NCBI GenBank assembly: GCA_003281605.1
Contig: QCBM01000002.1
Span: 186,001 to 250,000, forward strand
Length of the DNA stretch: 64,000 nucleotides
Direction of reading: 5' to 3'
DNA from: Prochlorococcus sp. AG-347-I06
GTDB taxonomy: Bacteria > Cyanobacteriota > Cyanobacteriia > PCC-6307 > Cyanobiaceae
Of this stretch, positions 29,201-42,402 are shown piece by piece. Each line of letters begins with the position of its first letter. Position 1 is the first letter of the stretch. The position numbers and the translations under genes are program-made. The notes beneath the pieces were generated by a model that ran no database searches, was not told the origin of the DNA, and worked only from the letters and a program-made list of their open reading frames with translations.

Positions 29201-31765
29201 ATGGCTATTGTCTGTTATATGGCTAATCCAATGAATTCCAACGAACCCTTCGATCTACGCTTGCCTACTCCAGGCTGCTACTTAGATCCTGAGAAAGCTG
29301 GTATGGATTCTGATGCTGTTTTTCAAGGAATGACAGCCCATTTATTTTATACCCTTGGAAAGTTAGCTACTTCTGCAAGTCCTCACGACTTGTACATGGC
29401 TTTAAGTTATGCAGTTAAAGATAGGCTAATGACAAGATATTTAGCCAGTCAAGAAGTCATAAGAAAAAAACCACAAAAAACAGTCGCCTACTTATCAGCA
29501 GAATTTTTAATAGGCCCCCAATTAAGTAATAATCTTCTAAATCTTGGAATAACTCAAGAGGCAGAAGATGCTTTAAAAAGATTTGGCATTGAATCATTGT
29601 CAACAATTCTTGAAGTTGAAGAAGAGCCTGGATTAGGAAATGGTGGACTTGGCAGACTTGCAGCTTGTTATATGGAATCATTAGCATCTCTGCAAGTTCC
29701 AGCAGTGGGTTATGGTATTAGATATGAATTTGGAATATTCAATCAGTTAATTAGGGATGGTTGGCAAGTTGAAGTAACTGACAAATGGTTAAAAGGTGGA
29801 TGGCCATGGGAACTACCACAGCCTGACGAATCATGTTTCGTTGGTTTTGGAGGTAGAACTGAAAGTTATAGAGATGATAAGGGAAACTACAGATCAAGAT
29901 GGATTCCCTCTGAACATGCTATTGGAGTACCTCATGATGTTCCAGTTTTAGGATACAGAGTAAATACATGTGACAGACTAAGATTATGGAGAGCTGATGC
30001 AACTGAAAGTTTTGACTTTTATGCATTTAATATTGGTGATTATTATGGTGCAGTAGAAGAAAAAGTTGCATCTGAAACCCTTTCAAAAGTTCTTTATCCG
30101 AATGATGGAACTGACGAAGGTAGAAGATTAAGACTCAAACAACAACACTTTTTTGTAAGTTGTTCTCTTCAAGATATGTTGAGAAGCCTTGAAAAAAGAT
30201 CAATATCAATAACAGAATTCCCTAAGCATTGGACAGTGCAATTAAATGATACCCACCCTGCTATTGCAGTGGCAGAATTAATGCGACTTCTTATTGACCA
30301 ATATCAAATCGGCTGGGATAAAGCTTGGAATATTACAACCTCCTCAGTTGCTTATACCAACCACACATTACTGCCAGAAGCTCTTGAGAAATGGGATTTA
30401 GGTCTATTTAACGATCTTCTTCCTCGTCATCTAGAAATTATTTATGAAATTAATTGGAGATTTCTACAGCAATTAAGACTTCGTTATCCTGGAGATGACA
30501 AGATCCTACAAAAACTATCAATAATTGATGAAGAAGGCTCCAAATCAGTTCGGATGGCCCACTTGGCTACAATTGGAGCCCATCATGTAAATGGTGTTGC
30601 AGCTCTTCACTCAGATCTAATAAAAAGACAACTTTTGCCTGAATTTGCGGCATTATGGCCTGAAAAATTTACAAATGTAACTAATGGGGTTACTCCAAGA
30701 AGATGGGTTGCCTTATCTAATCCATCATTATCTAACCTTCTAGAAGAAGAAGTTGGTTCAAATTGGATAACAAATATGGAACTTCTTAAAAAGTTAGAAG
30801 AAAGAAAAGATGACAATAACTTTTTAGAAAAATTTGAGGAAACTAAACTAAATGGCAAAAGAAAATTAGCTAGTTTTATCCATTCAAAAACTGGAATACT
30901 TGTAGACCCATCAAGTTTATTTGATGTTCAAGTAAAAAGAATACATCAATACAAAAGGCAACATTTAAACGCTCTTCAAATTATTGCTCAATATTTAAGA
31001 ATCAAAAATGGTACAAACAAATATGAAGTCCCAAGAACAATAATATTTGGAGGGAAAGCTGCACCAGGCTACTTTATGGCAAAGCTTATGATTAGATTCA
31101 TAAATGGTATTGCTGACGTAGTCAATTCCGATCCAGATATGGATGGTCTATTAAGAGTTGTTTTTCTACCAGACTATAATGTTAAACTTGGTGAAATAGT
31201 TTATCCTGCAACGGATCTTTCAGAACAAATTTCAACTGCTGGAAAAGAAGCATCTGGGACTGGAAATATGAAATTTGCAATGAATGGAGCGTTAACTATT
31301 GGAACCTTAGATGGAGCTAATGTTGAATTAAGAGATCTTGTAAAAAAAGAGAATTTCTTTCTTTTTGGTAAAACTGAAAGCGAAATTATGGATTTAAAAA
31401 ACAATAATTATTCCCCAAAAACTTTTATTGATCAATGTCCAGAACTTAAAGAGGTAATACGCCTCATTGAAATAGGTCACTTTAGCAATGGGGATAAAGA
31501 ATTATTTAAACCTTTACTAAATAGCTTAACCGGACATGATCCATTCTTTGTTATGGCTGACTTTGAAGACTACCTAAACAAACAGGATGTAGTCAGTGAA
31601 TGCTGGAATAATAAAAAAGCTTGGAATAAAATGGCATTATTAAATACTGCTAGATCAGGATATTTTTCTTCTGATCGATCTATTAGAGAGTACTGCAAAT
31701 CCATTTGGAAAGTATCTCCAATGCCAGTTGAAATTACTTGCGATGTCGAAGAGTTAACTAATTAA
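29201..31765 (+). CDS. glgP: Glycogen phosphorylase
   Basis: 854 aa; 'VAYLSAEFLIGPQLSNNLLNLG', 'LGNGGLGRLAACYMESLA', 'NVTNGVTPRRWV', 'EASGTGNMKFAMNGALTIGTLDGANVEL'. Start may be the internal ATG (MANPMNSNEP). Confidence 0.97.
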   Translation: MAIVCYMANPMNSNEPFDLRLPTPGCYLDPEKAGMDSDAVFQGMTAHLFYTLGKLATSASPHDLYMALSYAVKDRLMTRYLASQEVIRKKPQKTVAYLSAEFLIGPQLSNNLLNLGITQEAEDALKRFGIESLSTILEVEEEPGLGNGGLGRLAACYMESLASLQVPAVGYGIRYEFGIFNQLIRDGWQVEVTDKWLKGGWPWELPQPDESCFVGFGGRTESYRDDKGNYRSRWIPSEHAIGVPHDVPVLGYRVNTCDRLRLWRADATESFDFYAFNIGDYYGAVEEKVASETLSKVLYPNDGTDEGRRLRLKQQHFFVSCSLQDMLRSLEKRSISITEFPKHWTVQLNDTHPAIAVAELMRLLIDQYQIGWDKAWNITTSSVAYTNHTLLPEALEKWDLGLFNDLLPRHLEIIYEINWRFLQQLRLRYPGDDKILQKLSIIDEEGSKSVRMAHLATIGAHHVNGVAALHSDLIKRQLLPEFAALWPEKFTNVTNGVTPRRWVALSNPSLSNLLEEEVGSNWITNMELLKKLEERKDDNNFLEKFEETKLNGKRKLASFIHSKTGILVDPSSLFDVQVKRIHQYKRQHLNALQIIAQYLRIKNGTNKYEVPRTIIFGGKAAPGYFMAKLMIRFINGIADVVNSDPDMDGLLRVVFLPDYNVKLGEIVYPATDLSEQISTAGKEASGTGNMKFAMNGALTIGTLDGANVELRDLVKKENFFLFGKTESEIMDLKNNNYSPKTFIDQCPELKEVIRLIEIGHFSNGDKELFKPLLNSLTGHDPFFVMADFEDYLNKQDVVSECWNNKKAWNKMALLNTARSGYFSSDRSIREYCKSIWKVSPMPVEITCDVEELTN

Positions 31766-32213
31766 TATTTTTCTTATCAGGTGAATCTGGAGTTTGATGA
31801 AATAATCTATTCAAAATTAATCGATCCATATTTAATGGGTCTGGGGCTAATTCATTTGCAATTTCTTTAAATTTAGATTCAATATTGTTGGAAATTTTTG
31901 TATCAAATATTCTTTCCATTAATGCTTCAATTGAAAATAAGTAGGCATTAACACTTTCAAGTTCATCTAAAGCTTCAGTAATTTCATTATCAGACATATG
32001 TTTTTCTTCTAGACTGATATCTTCATTTGATCCTCTTTCAGATAATTCTCTCTGCAACTCATCAGAAATTTTTGTACAGAGAGTTCTGAAAGATTGAATA
32101 GATGCCCAATTCAATTCTTGTTGCTGCTTAAATGTAGGAAATTCTCTAATCAGACGATCATGCTCTTTATAAAATCTCTGACAATCAGAGCATTGACATG
32201 GTTCTTCAGCCAA
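31758..32213 (-). CDS. Conserved hypothetical protein with N-terminal CQCSDC motif
   Basis: 151-aa ORF, 8-nt convergent overlap with glgP. Confidence 0.7.
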   Translation of the reverse strand: MAEEPCQCSDCQRFYKEHDRLIREFPTFKQQQELNWASIQSFRTLCTKISDELQRELSERGSNEDISLEEKHMSDNEITEALDELESVNAYLFSIEALMERIFDTKISNNIESKFKEIANELAPDPLNMDRLILNRLFHQTPDSPDKKNIN

Positions 32214-32244
32214 AAGAAAATAAAACTCTTTTTATATCATCTCA

Positions 32245-32577
32245 TTATTTGGGCAAAATTGTAGGACCATCCAATAATTCGTCATTTTCATCGAGTGTAT
32301 CTGGACTATCTGGCAAAGGTATTTCAATACTAGTAACCAAATTAATAACATCTCTTAATCTCATAGAATCGGCAAACCATCCCATTGCTTGCTCGGCATC
32401 GCCTCTTTTTTCAGCATCATTTGCTTGATCTTCGTGAGCTTCCGCCAATAACGTAAGCCAGCAAAGGCACCTCGCTTGAACTATTGAAAGATCTAAATCA
32501 TTAGGTTGAGATTTAGAAATACGCTCATGCTCTTGTTGAATTAAAAGCTTTAAACGCATATCATGCAACTTAGCCAT
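32245..32577 (-). CDS. Conserved hypothetical protein
   Basis: 110-aa ORF, helical, co-oriented with 31758..32213. Confidence 0.7.
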   Translation of the reverse strand: MAKLHDMRLKLLIQQEHERISKSQPNDLDLSIVQARCLCWLTLLAEAHEDQANDAEKRGDAEQAMGWFADSMRLRDVINLVTSIEIPLPDSPDTLDENDELLDGPTILPK

Positions 32578-32655
32578 AGAAGATTTATTACTAACTATAC
32601 GCTAGCTAGAGAGTAGCAAGTTTGCACACATACTACATATAGTTTTTTATTTTTA

Positions 32656-32729
<74 letters not shown>

Positions 32730-32767
32730 AATAGATGCTTTTTGGAGTATTAAGGACTATGCTAAAT

Positions 32768-33142
32768 GAAAGCAGGAGAGGCAATCGCAAGAAAGTTTTA
32801 TTTTGTTTCCAAAATAAAACTTTCTTGAGGAAAGTCCGGGCTCCCAAATGGTCAGGCTTGCTGGGTAATTCCCAGTACGGGCAACCGTGAGGATAGTGCC
32901 ACAGAAACATACCGCCTAATACGTATGTATGGCAAGGGTGCAAGGGTGTGGTAAGAGCGCACCAGCAACATTGAGAAGTGTTGGCTAGGTAAACCCCGGC
33001 TGGGAGCAAGGCTTAGTAGATTTATGACCATTACACAATCTACTTTGAAGCGCCGCTTGAGACTGTGAAGTAATTCCAGTTCTAGATAGATGATTGCCCA
33101 TCTTGATTAAGATGAACAGAACCCGGCTTACGACCTGCTTTC
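32768..33142 (+). ncRNA. rnpB: RNase P RNA
   Basis: Terminal P1 GAAAGCAGG/CCTGCTTTC; 'GAGGAAAGTCCGGGCTC', 'GTGCCACAGAAACATACCGCC', 'GGTAAACCCCGGCTGGGAGCAAGG', '...GAACAGAACCCGGCTTACGACCTGCTTTC'. Confidence 0.96.
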
Positions 33143-33167
33143 TAATTGTTTTGATTATTCAAATCAG

Positions 33168-33917
33168 ATGACATATATAATTAATACAAAGAGAATTAAT
33201 CAAATAACAACTTTTTTAAAGTCTTTAAATATAAAATCAGAAAGATTTTCTAAAATAATTGAAACTCAAAACATTTCAGTTATTCAAGATTTTAACCAAG
33301 CATTTATCCATTCCTCAGTGAACAAAATAATAAATTATGAAAAACTAGAATTTTTCGGAGATGCAGTACTCAGATTAGCTGCTTCTAATTTTATTGAAAA
33401 AAAATATCCTCAAATGAGTGTAGGAGAAAGATCAGAGCTCAGAGCACAAATTGTGAGTGATGAATGGCTAACTAAATTAGGGGGGGAAATTGAAATAGAC
33501 AAATTAATAATTAAAGGACCCAAAGCTCTTGGTGATGACAATTCAAAAAATACTATTATTGGTGAGGCTACAGAAGCTTTAATCGGTGCTGTTTACAAGT
33601 GCTTTAATTCAATTCAGGAAGTAAACCTTTGGTTAGATAATATTTGGGAGGAAGATTCAGAACAATTTTTAAAAGCTCCTTATAAATTCAAATCTAAGAC
33701 AGTATTGCAAGAGTGGTGTCAAAGTAAAGGTTTTGATTTGCCAGTCTATAAAATAAAGGAAGTCTCAAAAAAAAATGGAGACCTTAAAAGATTTTCTTGC
33801 GATATATTTATTGATGGATTAAAAGAATCATCTGCATTCGGTAAGTCCCATAAACAAGCAGAAACAAATGCAGCTAGAGTTTTGATAGAAAAATTTATAG
33901 CTATAGGCAAAATCTAA
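33168..33917 (+). CDS. rnc: Ribonuclease III
   Basis: 249 aa; 'YEKLEFFGDAVLRLAASNFI', 'GEATEALIGAVY', C-terminal dsRBD 'KSKTVLQEWCQSKG...AFGKSHKQAETNAARVLIEK'. Confidence 0.95.
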   Translation: MTYIINTKRINQITTFLKSLNIKSERFSKIIETQNISVIQDFNQAFIHSSVNKIINYEKLEFFGDAVLRLAASNFIEKKYPQMSVGERSELRAQIVSDEWLTKLGGEIEIDKLIIKGPKALGDDNSKNTIIGEATEALIGAVYKCFNSIQEVNLWLDNIWEEDSEQFLKAPYKFKSKTVLQEWCQSKGFDLPVYKIKEVSKKNGDLKRFSCDIFIDGLKESSAFGKSHKQAETNAARVLIEKFIAIGKI

Positions 33918-33920
33918 TTT

Positions 33921-34106
33921 TTAAACTATTTCTAAATTCGTTAGTTGAAAAGTTATGAGCTTATCCCAATTACCTCCTTCAAACAATACTGCTGCTCTTT
34001 TTTTGGTAACTCTTTGCACAAACCCTTTATATCCCCTGTATATAGAGTTAGTATCTTTTACAACAACAAAAGAACCGGGGAGTATGGGTCTAGTAGATAA
34101 TTCCAT
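33921..34106 (-). CDS. NdhS-like (DUF3252) SH3-like protein
   Basis: 61 aa; '[54 protein letters not shown]'. Confidence 0.7.
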   Translation of the reverse strand: MELSTRPILPGSFVVVKDTNSIYRGYKGFVQRVTKKRAAVLFEGGNWDKLITFQLTNLEIV

Positions 34107-34130
34107 AAAACACTCTTTTTAATACAATAT

Positions 34131-34670
34131 ATGATAAATAAAAATGAATGGTTGACTGTTGGATTGATAACATCATGTCATGGGATTAATGGACAGGTAA
34201 AGGTTAAATCTTTAAGTGATTTTGAAGAAAGATTTTTAAAACCGGGAATAAGATGGTTACAAAAAGAAAATGAACCTCCTTCAAAAATAGAACTGATATC
34301 TGGTTTCAAACAGCCTGGTAAAGAAACCTTCATAGTTAAGTTACAAGGAATAAATACAAGAAATCATGCAGAGCAACTGAAAAAATTTAAAATTCTTGTA
34401 AAAACCGACGCACTACCCAAATTAAACAAGGAAGAATTTCACTTATTAGAACTTATAAATCTCGAGGTCAAGACTTTAGAAAATGATGAATTAAAAACAA
34501 TTGGGACAGTTGTCAATTTAGAAAATGAGAAAAATAATTTACTAATTATTGAACTATTTAAAAATCAAAAAAAAGTTCTCATACCATTTGTAGAAGAGAT
34601 AGTGCCGTTAGTAGATATAAAAAATAATTTTATAATCATCAATCCTCCCAATGGACTTTTAGAGCTTTAA
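34131..34670 (+). CDS. rimM: 16S rRNA processing protein RimM
   Basis: 179 aa; '[28 protein letters not shown]', '[31 protein letters not shown]'. Confidence 0.95.
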   Translation: MINKNEWLTVGLITSCHGINGQVKVKSLSDFEERFLKPGIRWLQKENEPPSKIELISGFKQPGKETFIVKLQGINTRNHAEQLKKFKILVKTDALPKLNKEEFHLLELINLEVKTLENDELKTIGTVVNLENEKNNLLIIELFKNQKKVLIPFVEEIVPLVDIKNNFIIINPPNGLLEL

Positions 34671-34702
34671 ATTAAAAAAGATCAAAATTTGTAAGAAACT
34701 AA

Positions 34703-36598
34703 TCATTCCACAGTTACACTTTTAGCTAAATTTCTTGGTTGATCCACATCAAGTCCCCTGTGAGCTGCAATATGGTAACTCAATAATTGTAAAGGCAATA
34801 TATTAAGTAGAGGTGAAATCAATTCATTAGAGGAAGGAACTTTCATTAAATAATCAAAGATTTCAGTTCCATTACATTCAGGAGCAATCCCAATCAAATA
34901 TGAATCTCTAGCTTTTGCTTCCTGAGCATTACTGATAACTTTATCAAAAACCTGACCAGGGGAGGCAATAGAAATTACAGGTACTTTTTTATCTAATAAA
35001 GCTATTGGACCATGTTTCATTTCCCCAGCAGGATATCCAGCTGCATGAATGTAACTAATTTCTTTAAGTTTTAAAGCACCTTCAAGAGCAATTGGATAAT
35101 TTATTCCTCTTCCTAAAAAAATAACGTCTTTTATATTAAAAAAGTCATGCGCAAGCTTTTCTGAAGATTTATTATGTTTGTTTAAGAGATCTTCCAGTAA
35201 TGGAGGAAGTTTTATAAGTTCGTTTATTAATTTACCTATTTCTTCAGGACTTTGATTACCTTTTATTTGAGCAAATTTTATAGCTAATCCATAAAAAGAA
35301 AGTAATTGAGCAAAAAAAGTTTTTGTTGCTGCAACTCCAACTTCTATTCCTGCACAGATATCAATAATATTTGAAACCTGCCTTCCTATGGAACTCTCTT
35401 TTCTATTTGTTATTGCAATAAGATTGGGTTTGAATTTTTTATCTTTAATTGAAGAACGTCTTTTAATTTCCATATCGATAGCCGCAATTGTATCAGCAGT
35501 TTCTCCAGATTGAGTGACTCCAATAGTTAATGTATTTGGCAATAGTGGAGGGGGGGAATATCGAAATTCGCTTGCATAAAAAACATTTGTAGGGATACCT
35601 GAGAATTGTTCTAATAAAAAACTGCCCACCATCGCAGCATGTTTACTCGTACCACAAGCAATAATTTCAATTCTTTCTATTGATTCAAAAAACTCTGTAT
35701 CAAATGGATAGTTGATTTGATATTGATCATTATCTAAGTTCTTAATTAAATAATTTTCCAACCAGTTTTTTGCAGTCTGTGGCTGATCATATATCTCTTT
35801 TAACATGTAGTGTTTGAAATTCATCTTATCCATTATTTGCTCTGAGACCTTTAAAGACACTGGATTTCGATATTGTCTCTCGTTGCTTGAGTCATATATT
35901 TCAATTCCAAGAGGAGTCAACAAAGCTATTTCTTCATCCTCCATAGGCAAAATAATATTCGTAAAGTTCGCAATTGCAGGAGTATCACTTGCACAAATAA
36001 ATTCTCCTTCACCCAAACCAATAATCAAAGGCGCTTGTCTTCTTGCAACTACCAAAGAGGTTGGAGCGCCAGACCATATAACTGCTAAAGCATAAGATCC
36101 TTCTAAATCAGATATTACATTTCTCACAGCTACTAATAATGTTGAACCATTATTCTCAAGTTTAAGTTTACTTAATGTATTTAACTCTCTTTGAATTAAA
36201 TGAGGAATTACTTCGGTATCTGTATCAGAATTAAAAATAATGCCCTCTTCCTCTAATTTATTTTTTAAATCTTGGAAATTTTCAATAATGCCATTTTGAA
36301 CAACTGCTATGTTTCCTGAACTATCTGTATGAGGATGTGCATTTTTAACCTCAGGCTTTCCATGAGTTGCCCATCTGGTATGACCTATTCCTACAGTTCC
36401 AGAAATATTATGGTCGTTAAGATTACTTATTAAATTCTTGAGTTTTCCTTTTGCTTTATTACAAGAAATAAAATTTGTTTCGGAATTTATTATTGCAATA
36501 CCTGCAGAATCATAACCCCTGTATTCAAGTTTTTCTAAACCATTAATTAATAATGGCATAGCTTTTTTATATCCAGTTACAGCAACTATTCCACACAT
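34703..36598 (-). CDS. glmS: Glutamine-fructose-6-phosphate aminotransferase (isomerizing)
   Basis: Track start 36616 trimmed to MCGIVAVTGYK so Cys is the N-terminal nucleophile; 'LEYRGYDSAGIAI', 'GHTRWATHG', C-terminal 'DQPRNLAKSVTVE'. Confidence 0.97.
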   Translation of the reverse strand: MCGIVAVTGYKKAMPLLINGLEKLEYRGYDSAGIAIINSETNFISCNKAKGKLKNLISNLNDHNISGTVGIGHTRWATHGKPEVKNAHPHTDSSGNIAVVQNGIIENFQDLKNKLEEEGIIFNSDTDTEVIPHLIQRELNTLSKLKLENNGSTLLVAVRNVISDLEGSYALAVIWSGAPTSLVVARRQAPLIIGLGEGEFICASDTPAIANFTNIILPMEDEEIALLTPLGIEIYDSSNERQYRNPVSLKVSEQIMDKMNFKHYMLKEIYDQPQTAKNWLENYLIKNLDNDQYQINYPFDTEFFESIERIEIIACGTSKHAAMVGSFLLEQFSGIPTNVFYASEFRYSPPPLLPNTLTIGVTQSGETADTIAAIDMEIKRRSSIKDKKFKPNLIAITNRKESSIGRQVSNIIDICAGIEVGVAATKTFFAQLLSFYGLAIKFAQIKGNQSPEEIGKLINELIKLPPLLEDLLNKHNKSSEKLAHDFFNIKDVIFLGRGINYPIALEGALKLKEISYIHAAGYPAGEMKHGPIALLDKKVPVISIASPGQVFDKVISNAQEAKARDSYLIGIAPECNGTEIFDYLMKVPSSNELISPLLNILPLQLLSYHIAAHRGLDVDQPRNLAKSVTVE

Positions 36599-36682
36599 AC
36601 GAATTCTTTTTTTCAATTATATTGAAATAAAATACGTATTTATTAAAAAATGGACTCTCTTAAAACTGCACTATAAAAAGAA

Positions 36683-36970
<288 letters not shown>

Positions 36971-37061
36971 TTACAAAGAAATTAAAAAAATTAAGATATG
37001 CTTCACTCTTGTTAACTCTAGGGCATAAAATCATATAGATAATTAGTAATTTCCATAAACT

Positions 37062-37301
37062 ATGTCACAAGAAATCCTCGAAAAAGTCTGTTCTATTGTT
37101 TCAGAACAATTAAGTGTTGAAGCAGGAGAAGTAAAGTCAGATTCAAATTTCCAAAATGATTTAGGTGCAGATTCCCTAGATACTGTTGAACTCGTGATGG
37201 CTTTAGAAGAAGCCTTTGATATTGAAATTCCAGATGAAGCAGCTGAAGGAATAGCAACTGTTGGCGATGCAGTAAAATTTATCGAAGAAAAAAAAGGTTA
37301 A
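37062..37301 (+). CDS. acpP: Acyl carrier protein
   Basis: 79 aa; '[30 protein letters not shown]'. Confidence 0.98.
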   Translation: MSQEILEKVCSIVSEQLSVEAGEVKSDSNFQNDLGADSLDTVELVMALEEAFDIEIPDEAAEGIATVGDAVKFIEEKKG

Positions 37302-37307
37302 TAAAGA

Positions 37308-38552
37308 ATGCCAAATTTCCATCGAGTAGTTATTACTGGTATCGGAGCAGTAACTCCAATTGGCAATAACATTGATGAATATTTAGTCGGTCTTCAAAAA
37401 GGTACCAATGGGGTCTCAGATATTACTCTCTTTGATCCTGAACAACATCCTTGCAAATTTGCTGCGGAAGTAAAAAATCTTCAATCTGAAAATTTTATTG
37501 AAGCTAAAGAATCCAAAAGATGGGATCGTTTTTCCCAGTTTGGAGTTATTGCTGCAAAGCAAGCCTTTAACGATTCTGGACTTGAAATCACCGAAGCTAA
37601 TGCATCAAGAATTGGAGTAATTATTGGTTCTGGTGTTGGAGGATTACTAACTATGGAAAGTCAAGCTCAAATATTGAGTCATAAAGGGCCTAAAAGAGTA
37701 AGTCCATTTACAGTCCCAATGATGATTCCAAACATGGCAACTGGATTGGCTGCAATCGCTTTGGGTGCAAAAGGACCAAGTTCCTCTGTCTCTACCGCTT
37801 GTGCTGCCGGCTCAAATGCAATTGGTGATTCTTTTAGATTACTCCAACTTGGAAAAGCAGATGCAATGATCTGTGGGGGAGCAGAAGCAAGTATTACACC
37901 TCTTGGAGTAGCTGGTTTTGCCAGTGCCAAAGCTCTTTCCTCCAGAAATGAAAGCCCTCAAACTGCTAGCAGACCTTTTGATGCAGAAAGAGATGGATTT
38001 GTTATTGGAGAGGGATCTGGAATTCTTGTTTTAGAAACTTTAGAAAATGCACAAAAAAGGAATGCAAGAATTTATGCAGAAATCGTTGGATATGGAACAA
38101 CATGTGATGCTCATCATATTACTGCTCCATCTCCAGGCGGGGTTGGAGGCGCCGAAGCTATCAAATTAGCAATTGAAGACGCTTCTCTTAGCCTTGAAAA
38201 TGTTGATTACATAAATGCTCATGGTACAAGTACATCGGCTAATGATAAAAATGAAACTTCTGCAATTAAATCTATTTTTAGAGACAGATCTTACCTCATT
38301 CCTGTAAGCTCTACTAAGTCGATGACTGGTCATCTCCTAGGAGGCTCAGGAGGTATAGAAGCTGTAGCTTGTATACTTTCTTTGACACATAATTTTATCC
38401 CTCCTACAATTAACTACGTCAATCCAGATCCTGAATGTGATCTTGATTATGTACCAAATAATGCAAGAGAAGCTCAAGTAAGAGTTACTCTTTCTAATTC
38501 TTTCGGATTTGGTGGTCACAATGTTTGCCTTGCTTTTAGCAAAATGAATTGA
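37308..38552 (+). CDS. fabF: Beta-ketoacyl-ACP synthase II
   Basis: 414 aa; '[25 protein letters not shown]', '[15 protein letters not shown]', '[18 protein letters not shown]'. Confidence 0.97.
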   Translation: MPNFHRVVITGIGAVTPIGNNIDEYLVGLQKGTNGVSDITLFDPEQHPCKFAAEVKNLQSENFIEAKESKRWDRFSQFGVIAAKQAFNDSGLEITEANASRIGVIIGSGVGGLLTMESQAQILSHKGPKRVSPFTVPMMIPNMATGLAAIALGAKGPSSSVSTACAAGSNAIGDSFRLLQLGKADAMICGGAEASITPLGVAGFASAKALSSRNESPQTASRPFDAERDGFVIGEGSGILVLETLENAQKRNARIYAEIVGYGTTCDAHHITAPSPGGVGGAEAIKLAIEDASLSLENVDYINAHGTSTSANDKNETSAIKSIFRDRSYLIPVSSTKSMTGHLLGGSGGIEAVACILSLTHNFIPPTINYVNPDPECDLDYVPNNAREAQVRVTLSNSFGFGGHNVCLAFSKMN

Positions 38553-38595
38553 AGACAACCAATCCTGTATTTCCAACTTAACTTATTTTAAAACA

Positions 38596-40602
38596 ATGGT
38601 CGCTGCATCTGTTTCATTAGAATCACTTTGTGTAAATAGTATAAGAATGCTTGCTGTAGATGCAGTAAATAAATCTAATAGTGGACATCCTGGACTGCCA
38701 ATGGGATGTGCTCCTATGGGTTATGCATTATGGCAAAACATACTTAATCACAACCCTAATAATCCAAAATGGTTCAATAGAGACCGTTTTGTATTATCAG
38801 CTGGTCATGGGTGTATGTTGTTATATTCATTACTGCATTTGACAGGATATAAATCAGTTTCCATAGATGATATTAAAGAATTTAGACAATGGGGATCAAA
38901 GACTCCTGGACATCCAGAAACATTCGAAACTGAAGGTGTTGAAGTTACAGCAGGGCCTCTTGGAGCCGGAATCTCCAATGCAGTTGGTTTAGCAATAGCT
39001 GAAACTCACTTGGCAGCTAAATTCAATAAGCCTGATTGTAAGATTGTTGATCACTATACGTACGTCATAATGGGGGACGGCTGTAATCAAGAAGGTATCG
39101 CATCAGAGGCTTGCTCATTAGCTGGTCATTTGAAGCTTGGAAAATTAATTGCACTATATGACGATAATCAAATAACAATTGATGGGCGAACCGACGTTTC
39201 TTTCACCGAAGATGTTTTAAAAAGATACGAAGCTTATGGATGGCACGTACAACATGTTGAAGACGGGAACCATGATGTTAAAGGAATAACTGAAGCTATC
39301 GAAAAAGCAAAATTAATCTCGGACAAACCTTCAATTATAAAAATTTCTACAACAATAGGTTATGGTTCGCCCAATAAGTCAGATACTGCTGGAATTCATG
39401 GAGCAGCTGTTGGGGAAGAAGAAGCTGGGTTAACTAGAGAGTTTCTAAACTGGGAATATCCTCCATTTGAAATACCAGATGAAGTATATGCGCATTTTAG
39501 AAAATCAATAGACAAAGGTGAAACCTTAGAGAAAGAGTGGGATTCTAAATTTGAAGAATATCAAAGCAAATATCCCTCTGAAGGCGCAGAGTTAAACAGA
39601 ATGTTAAAAGGTCAATTACCTGAGAATTGGGACTCAGATCTCCCTTCTTATACACCTGAAGATAAAGGGTTAGCCACCAGAAAGCATTCGCAAATATGTT
39701 TAGGTGCTTTAGGACCTAACCTACCTGAATTAATTGGTGGTTCCGCAGATTTAACTCACTCTAACTACACAGATATCAAGGGAGAATCCGGATCATTCCA
39801 GCCTCATAGTCCTGAAAAAAGATATTTACACTTTGGTGTGCGTGAGCATGCAATGGCAGCTGTACTTAATGGAATTGCCTATCACAATAGTGGTCTTATT
39901 CCTTATGGTGGAACCTTCCTTGTTTTCGCTGATTATATGAGAGGTTCAATGAGACTTTCGGCACTAAGCGAACTAGGAGTGATCTATGTATTAACTCATG
40001 ATTCAATTGGTGTAGGAGAAGACGGCCCAACACATCAACCTATTGAAACTATCCCTTCTCTACGTGCCATGCCTAACATGCTAGTTTTCCGACCAGGAGA
40101 TGGAAATGAGACAAGTGGAGCTTATAAGCTTGCTATTCAAAATCGAAAAAGACCTTCTGCTCTTTGTTTAAGTAGACAAGGCATGCCAAATCAAGAAAAT
40201 ACTTCGATCGACAAAGTTGCCCTAGGAGGATATGTAGTTTCCGATTGCGAAGGAACACCAGATCTAATATTTATCGGTACTGGAAGCGAACTTAATCTTT
40301 GCATTGAAGCAAGTAAAGAAATTTCAAGCTTAGGTAAAAAAGTTAGAGTTGTTTCTATGCCATGTGTAGAACTTTTCGAAGAGCAAGAAGAATCTTACAA
40401 AGAAAATGTTTTACCTAGTAGTGTGAAAAAGAGAATTGTGGTAGAAGCTGCCCATTCATTTGGTTGGCATAAATATACAGGTTTTGATGGAATTTGTATT
40501 ACTATGGATAGGTTTGGTGCATCAGCACCAGGTGGAGAATGTATGAAAAATTTTGGATTTACAGTCGAAAACGTAGTTAATAAGACGAAGGAAATCTTAT
40601 AA
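38596..40602 (+). CDS. tkt: Transketolase
   Basis: 668 aa; '[18 protein letters not shown]', '[39 protein letters not shown]', '[18 protein letters not shown]'. Confidence 0.97.
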   Translation: MVAASVSLESLCVNSIRMLAVDAVNKSNSGHPGLPMGCAPMGYALWQNILNHNPNNPKWFNRDRFVLSAGHGCMLLYSLLHLTGYKSVSIDDIKEFRQWGSKTPGHPETFETEGVEVTAGPLGAGISNAVGLAIAETHLAAKFNKPDCKIVDHYTYVIMGDGCNQEGIASEACSLAGHLKLGKLIALYDDNQITIDGRTDVSFTEDVLKRYEAYGWHVQHVEDGNHDVKGITEAIEKAKLISDKPSIIKISTTIGYGSPNKSDTAGIHGAAVGEEEAGLTREFLNWEYPPFEIPDEVYAHFRKSIDKGETLEKEWDSKFEEYQSKYPSEGAELNRMLKGQLPENWDSDLPSYTPEDKGLATRKHSQICLGALGPNLPELIGGSADLTHSNYTDIKGESGSFQPHSPEKRYLHFGVREHAMAAVLNGIAYHNSGLIPYGGTFLVFADYMRGSMRLSALSELGVIYVLTHDSIGVGEDGPTHQPIETIPSLRAMPNMLVFRPGDGNETSGAYKLAIQNRKRPSALCLSRQGMPNQENTSIDKVALGGYVVSDCEGTPDLIFIGTGSELNLCIEASKEISSLGKKVRVVSMPCVELFEEQEESYKENVLPSSVKKRIVVEAAHSFGWHKYTGFDGICITMDRFGASAPGGECMKNFGFTVENVVNKTKEIL

Positions 40603-40619
40603 CTAGAAAAAACTGATAA

Positions 40620-41996
<1,377 letters not shown>

Positions 41997-42034
41997 CTAA
42001 TTTTTAAAAGTGTTATTACTAAAGTTTGATCAAA

Positions 42035-42120
42035 TCTCCACTTCCCTGCATCAAAATTAATGATTCAGGTTCAAAGGGTATGATCTCAGCTAAGTTAAAT
42101 TTCTTAGCACCCCTAGTATT
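42035..42120 (-). promoter_or_regulatory. TPP riboswitch (THI element) in the thiC leader
   Basis: Minus strand ACTAGGGGTGCTAAGAAATTTAACTTAGCTGAGATCATACCCTTTGAACCTGAATCATTAATTTTGATGCAGGGAAGTGGA carries GGGGTGC, P3 GCTAAG/CTTAGC, CTGAGA, ATACCCTTTGAACCTGA and CAGGGAAGTGG. Confidence 0.95.
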
Positions 42121-42189
42121 AATCTTATTAATAGCTCTTTTCTAAAAAATAGTCATCTCATATTGCGAGAAAATAAATAAAATATTTAT

Positions 42190-42402
42190 TTAACTTTTTT
42201 TATAAGACTTTATCTTGTTTAAAATATCTTTTCTATCCAATTGTCTGCTAATAACCCGCTCCAAAATAATTACGATCCCCATTAAGCCAATAGGTAAATA
42301 AAAAATCTTCCTAGAATTATCCCTAAATATCAATCCCATAGAAGATAAAAGGATCATGAAAGGAGCCACAAAAGATAAAATAAATTTTTTATTAGTTTTC
42401 AT
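42190..42402 (-). CDS. Small two-TM hypothetical membrane protein
   Basis: 70-aa ORF overlapping the upstream M20 gene by 4 nt (ATGA-type). Confidence 0.65.
   Translation of the reverse strand: MKTNKKFILSFVAPFMILLSSMGLIFRDNSRKIFYLPIGLMGIVIILERVISRQLDRKDILNKIKSYKKS

Noticed and set aside
36599-36682. glmS ribozyme in the glmS leader
   Set aside because: Leader is short and AT-rich with no ribozyme core; that class is known from Firmicutes.
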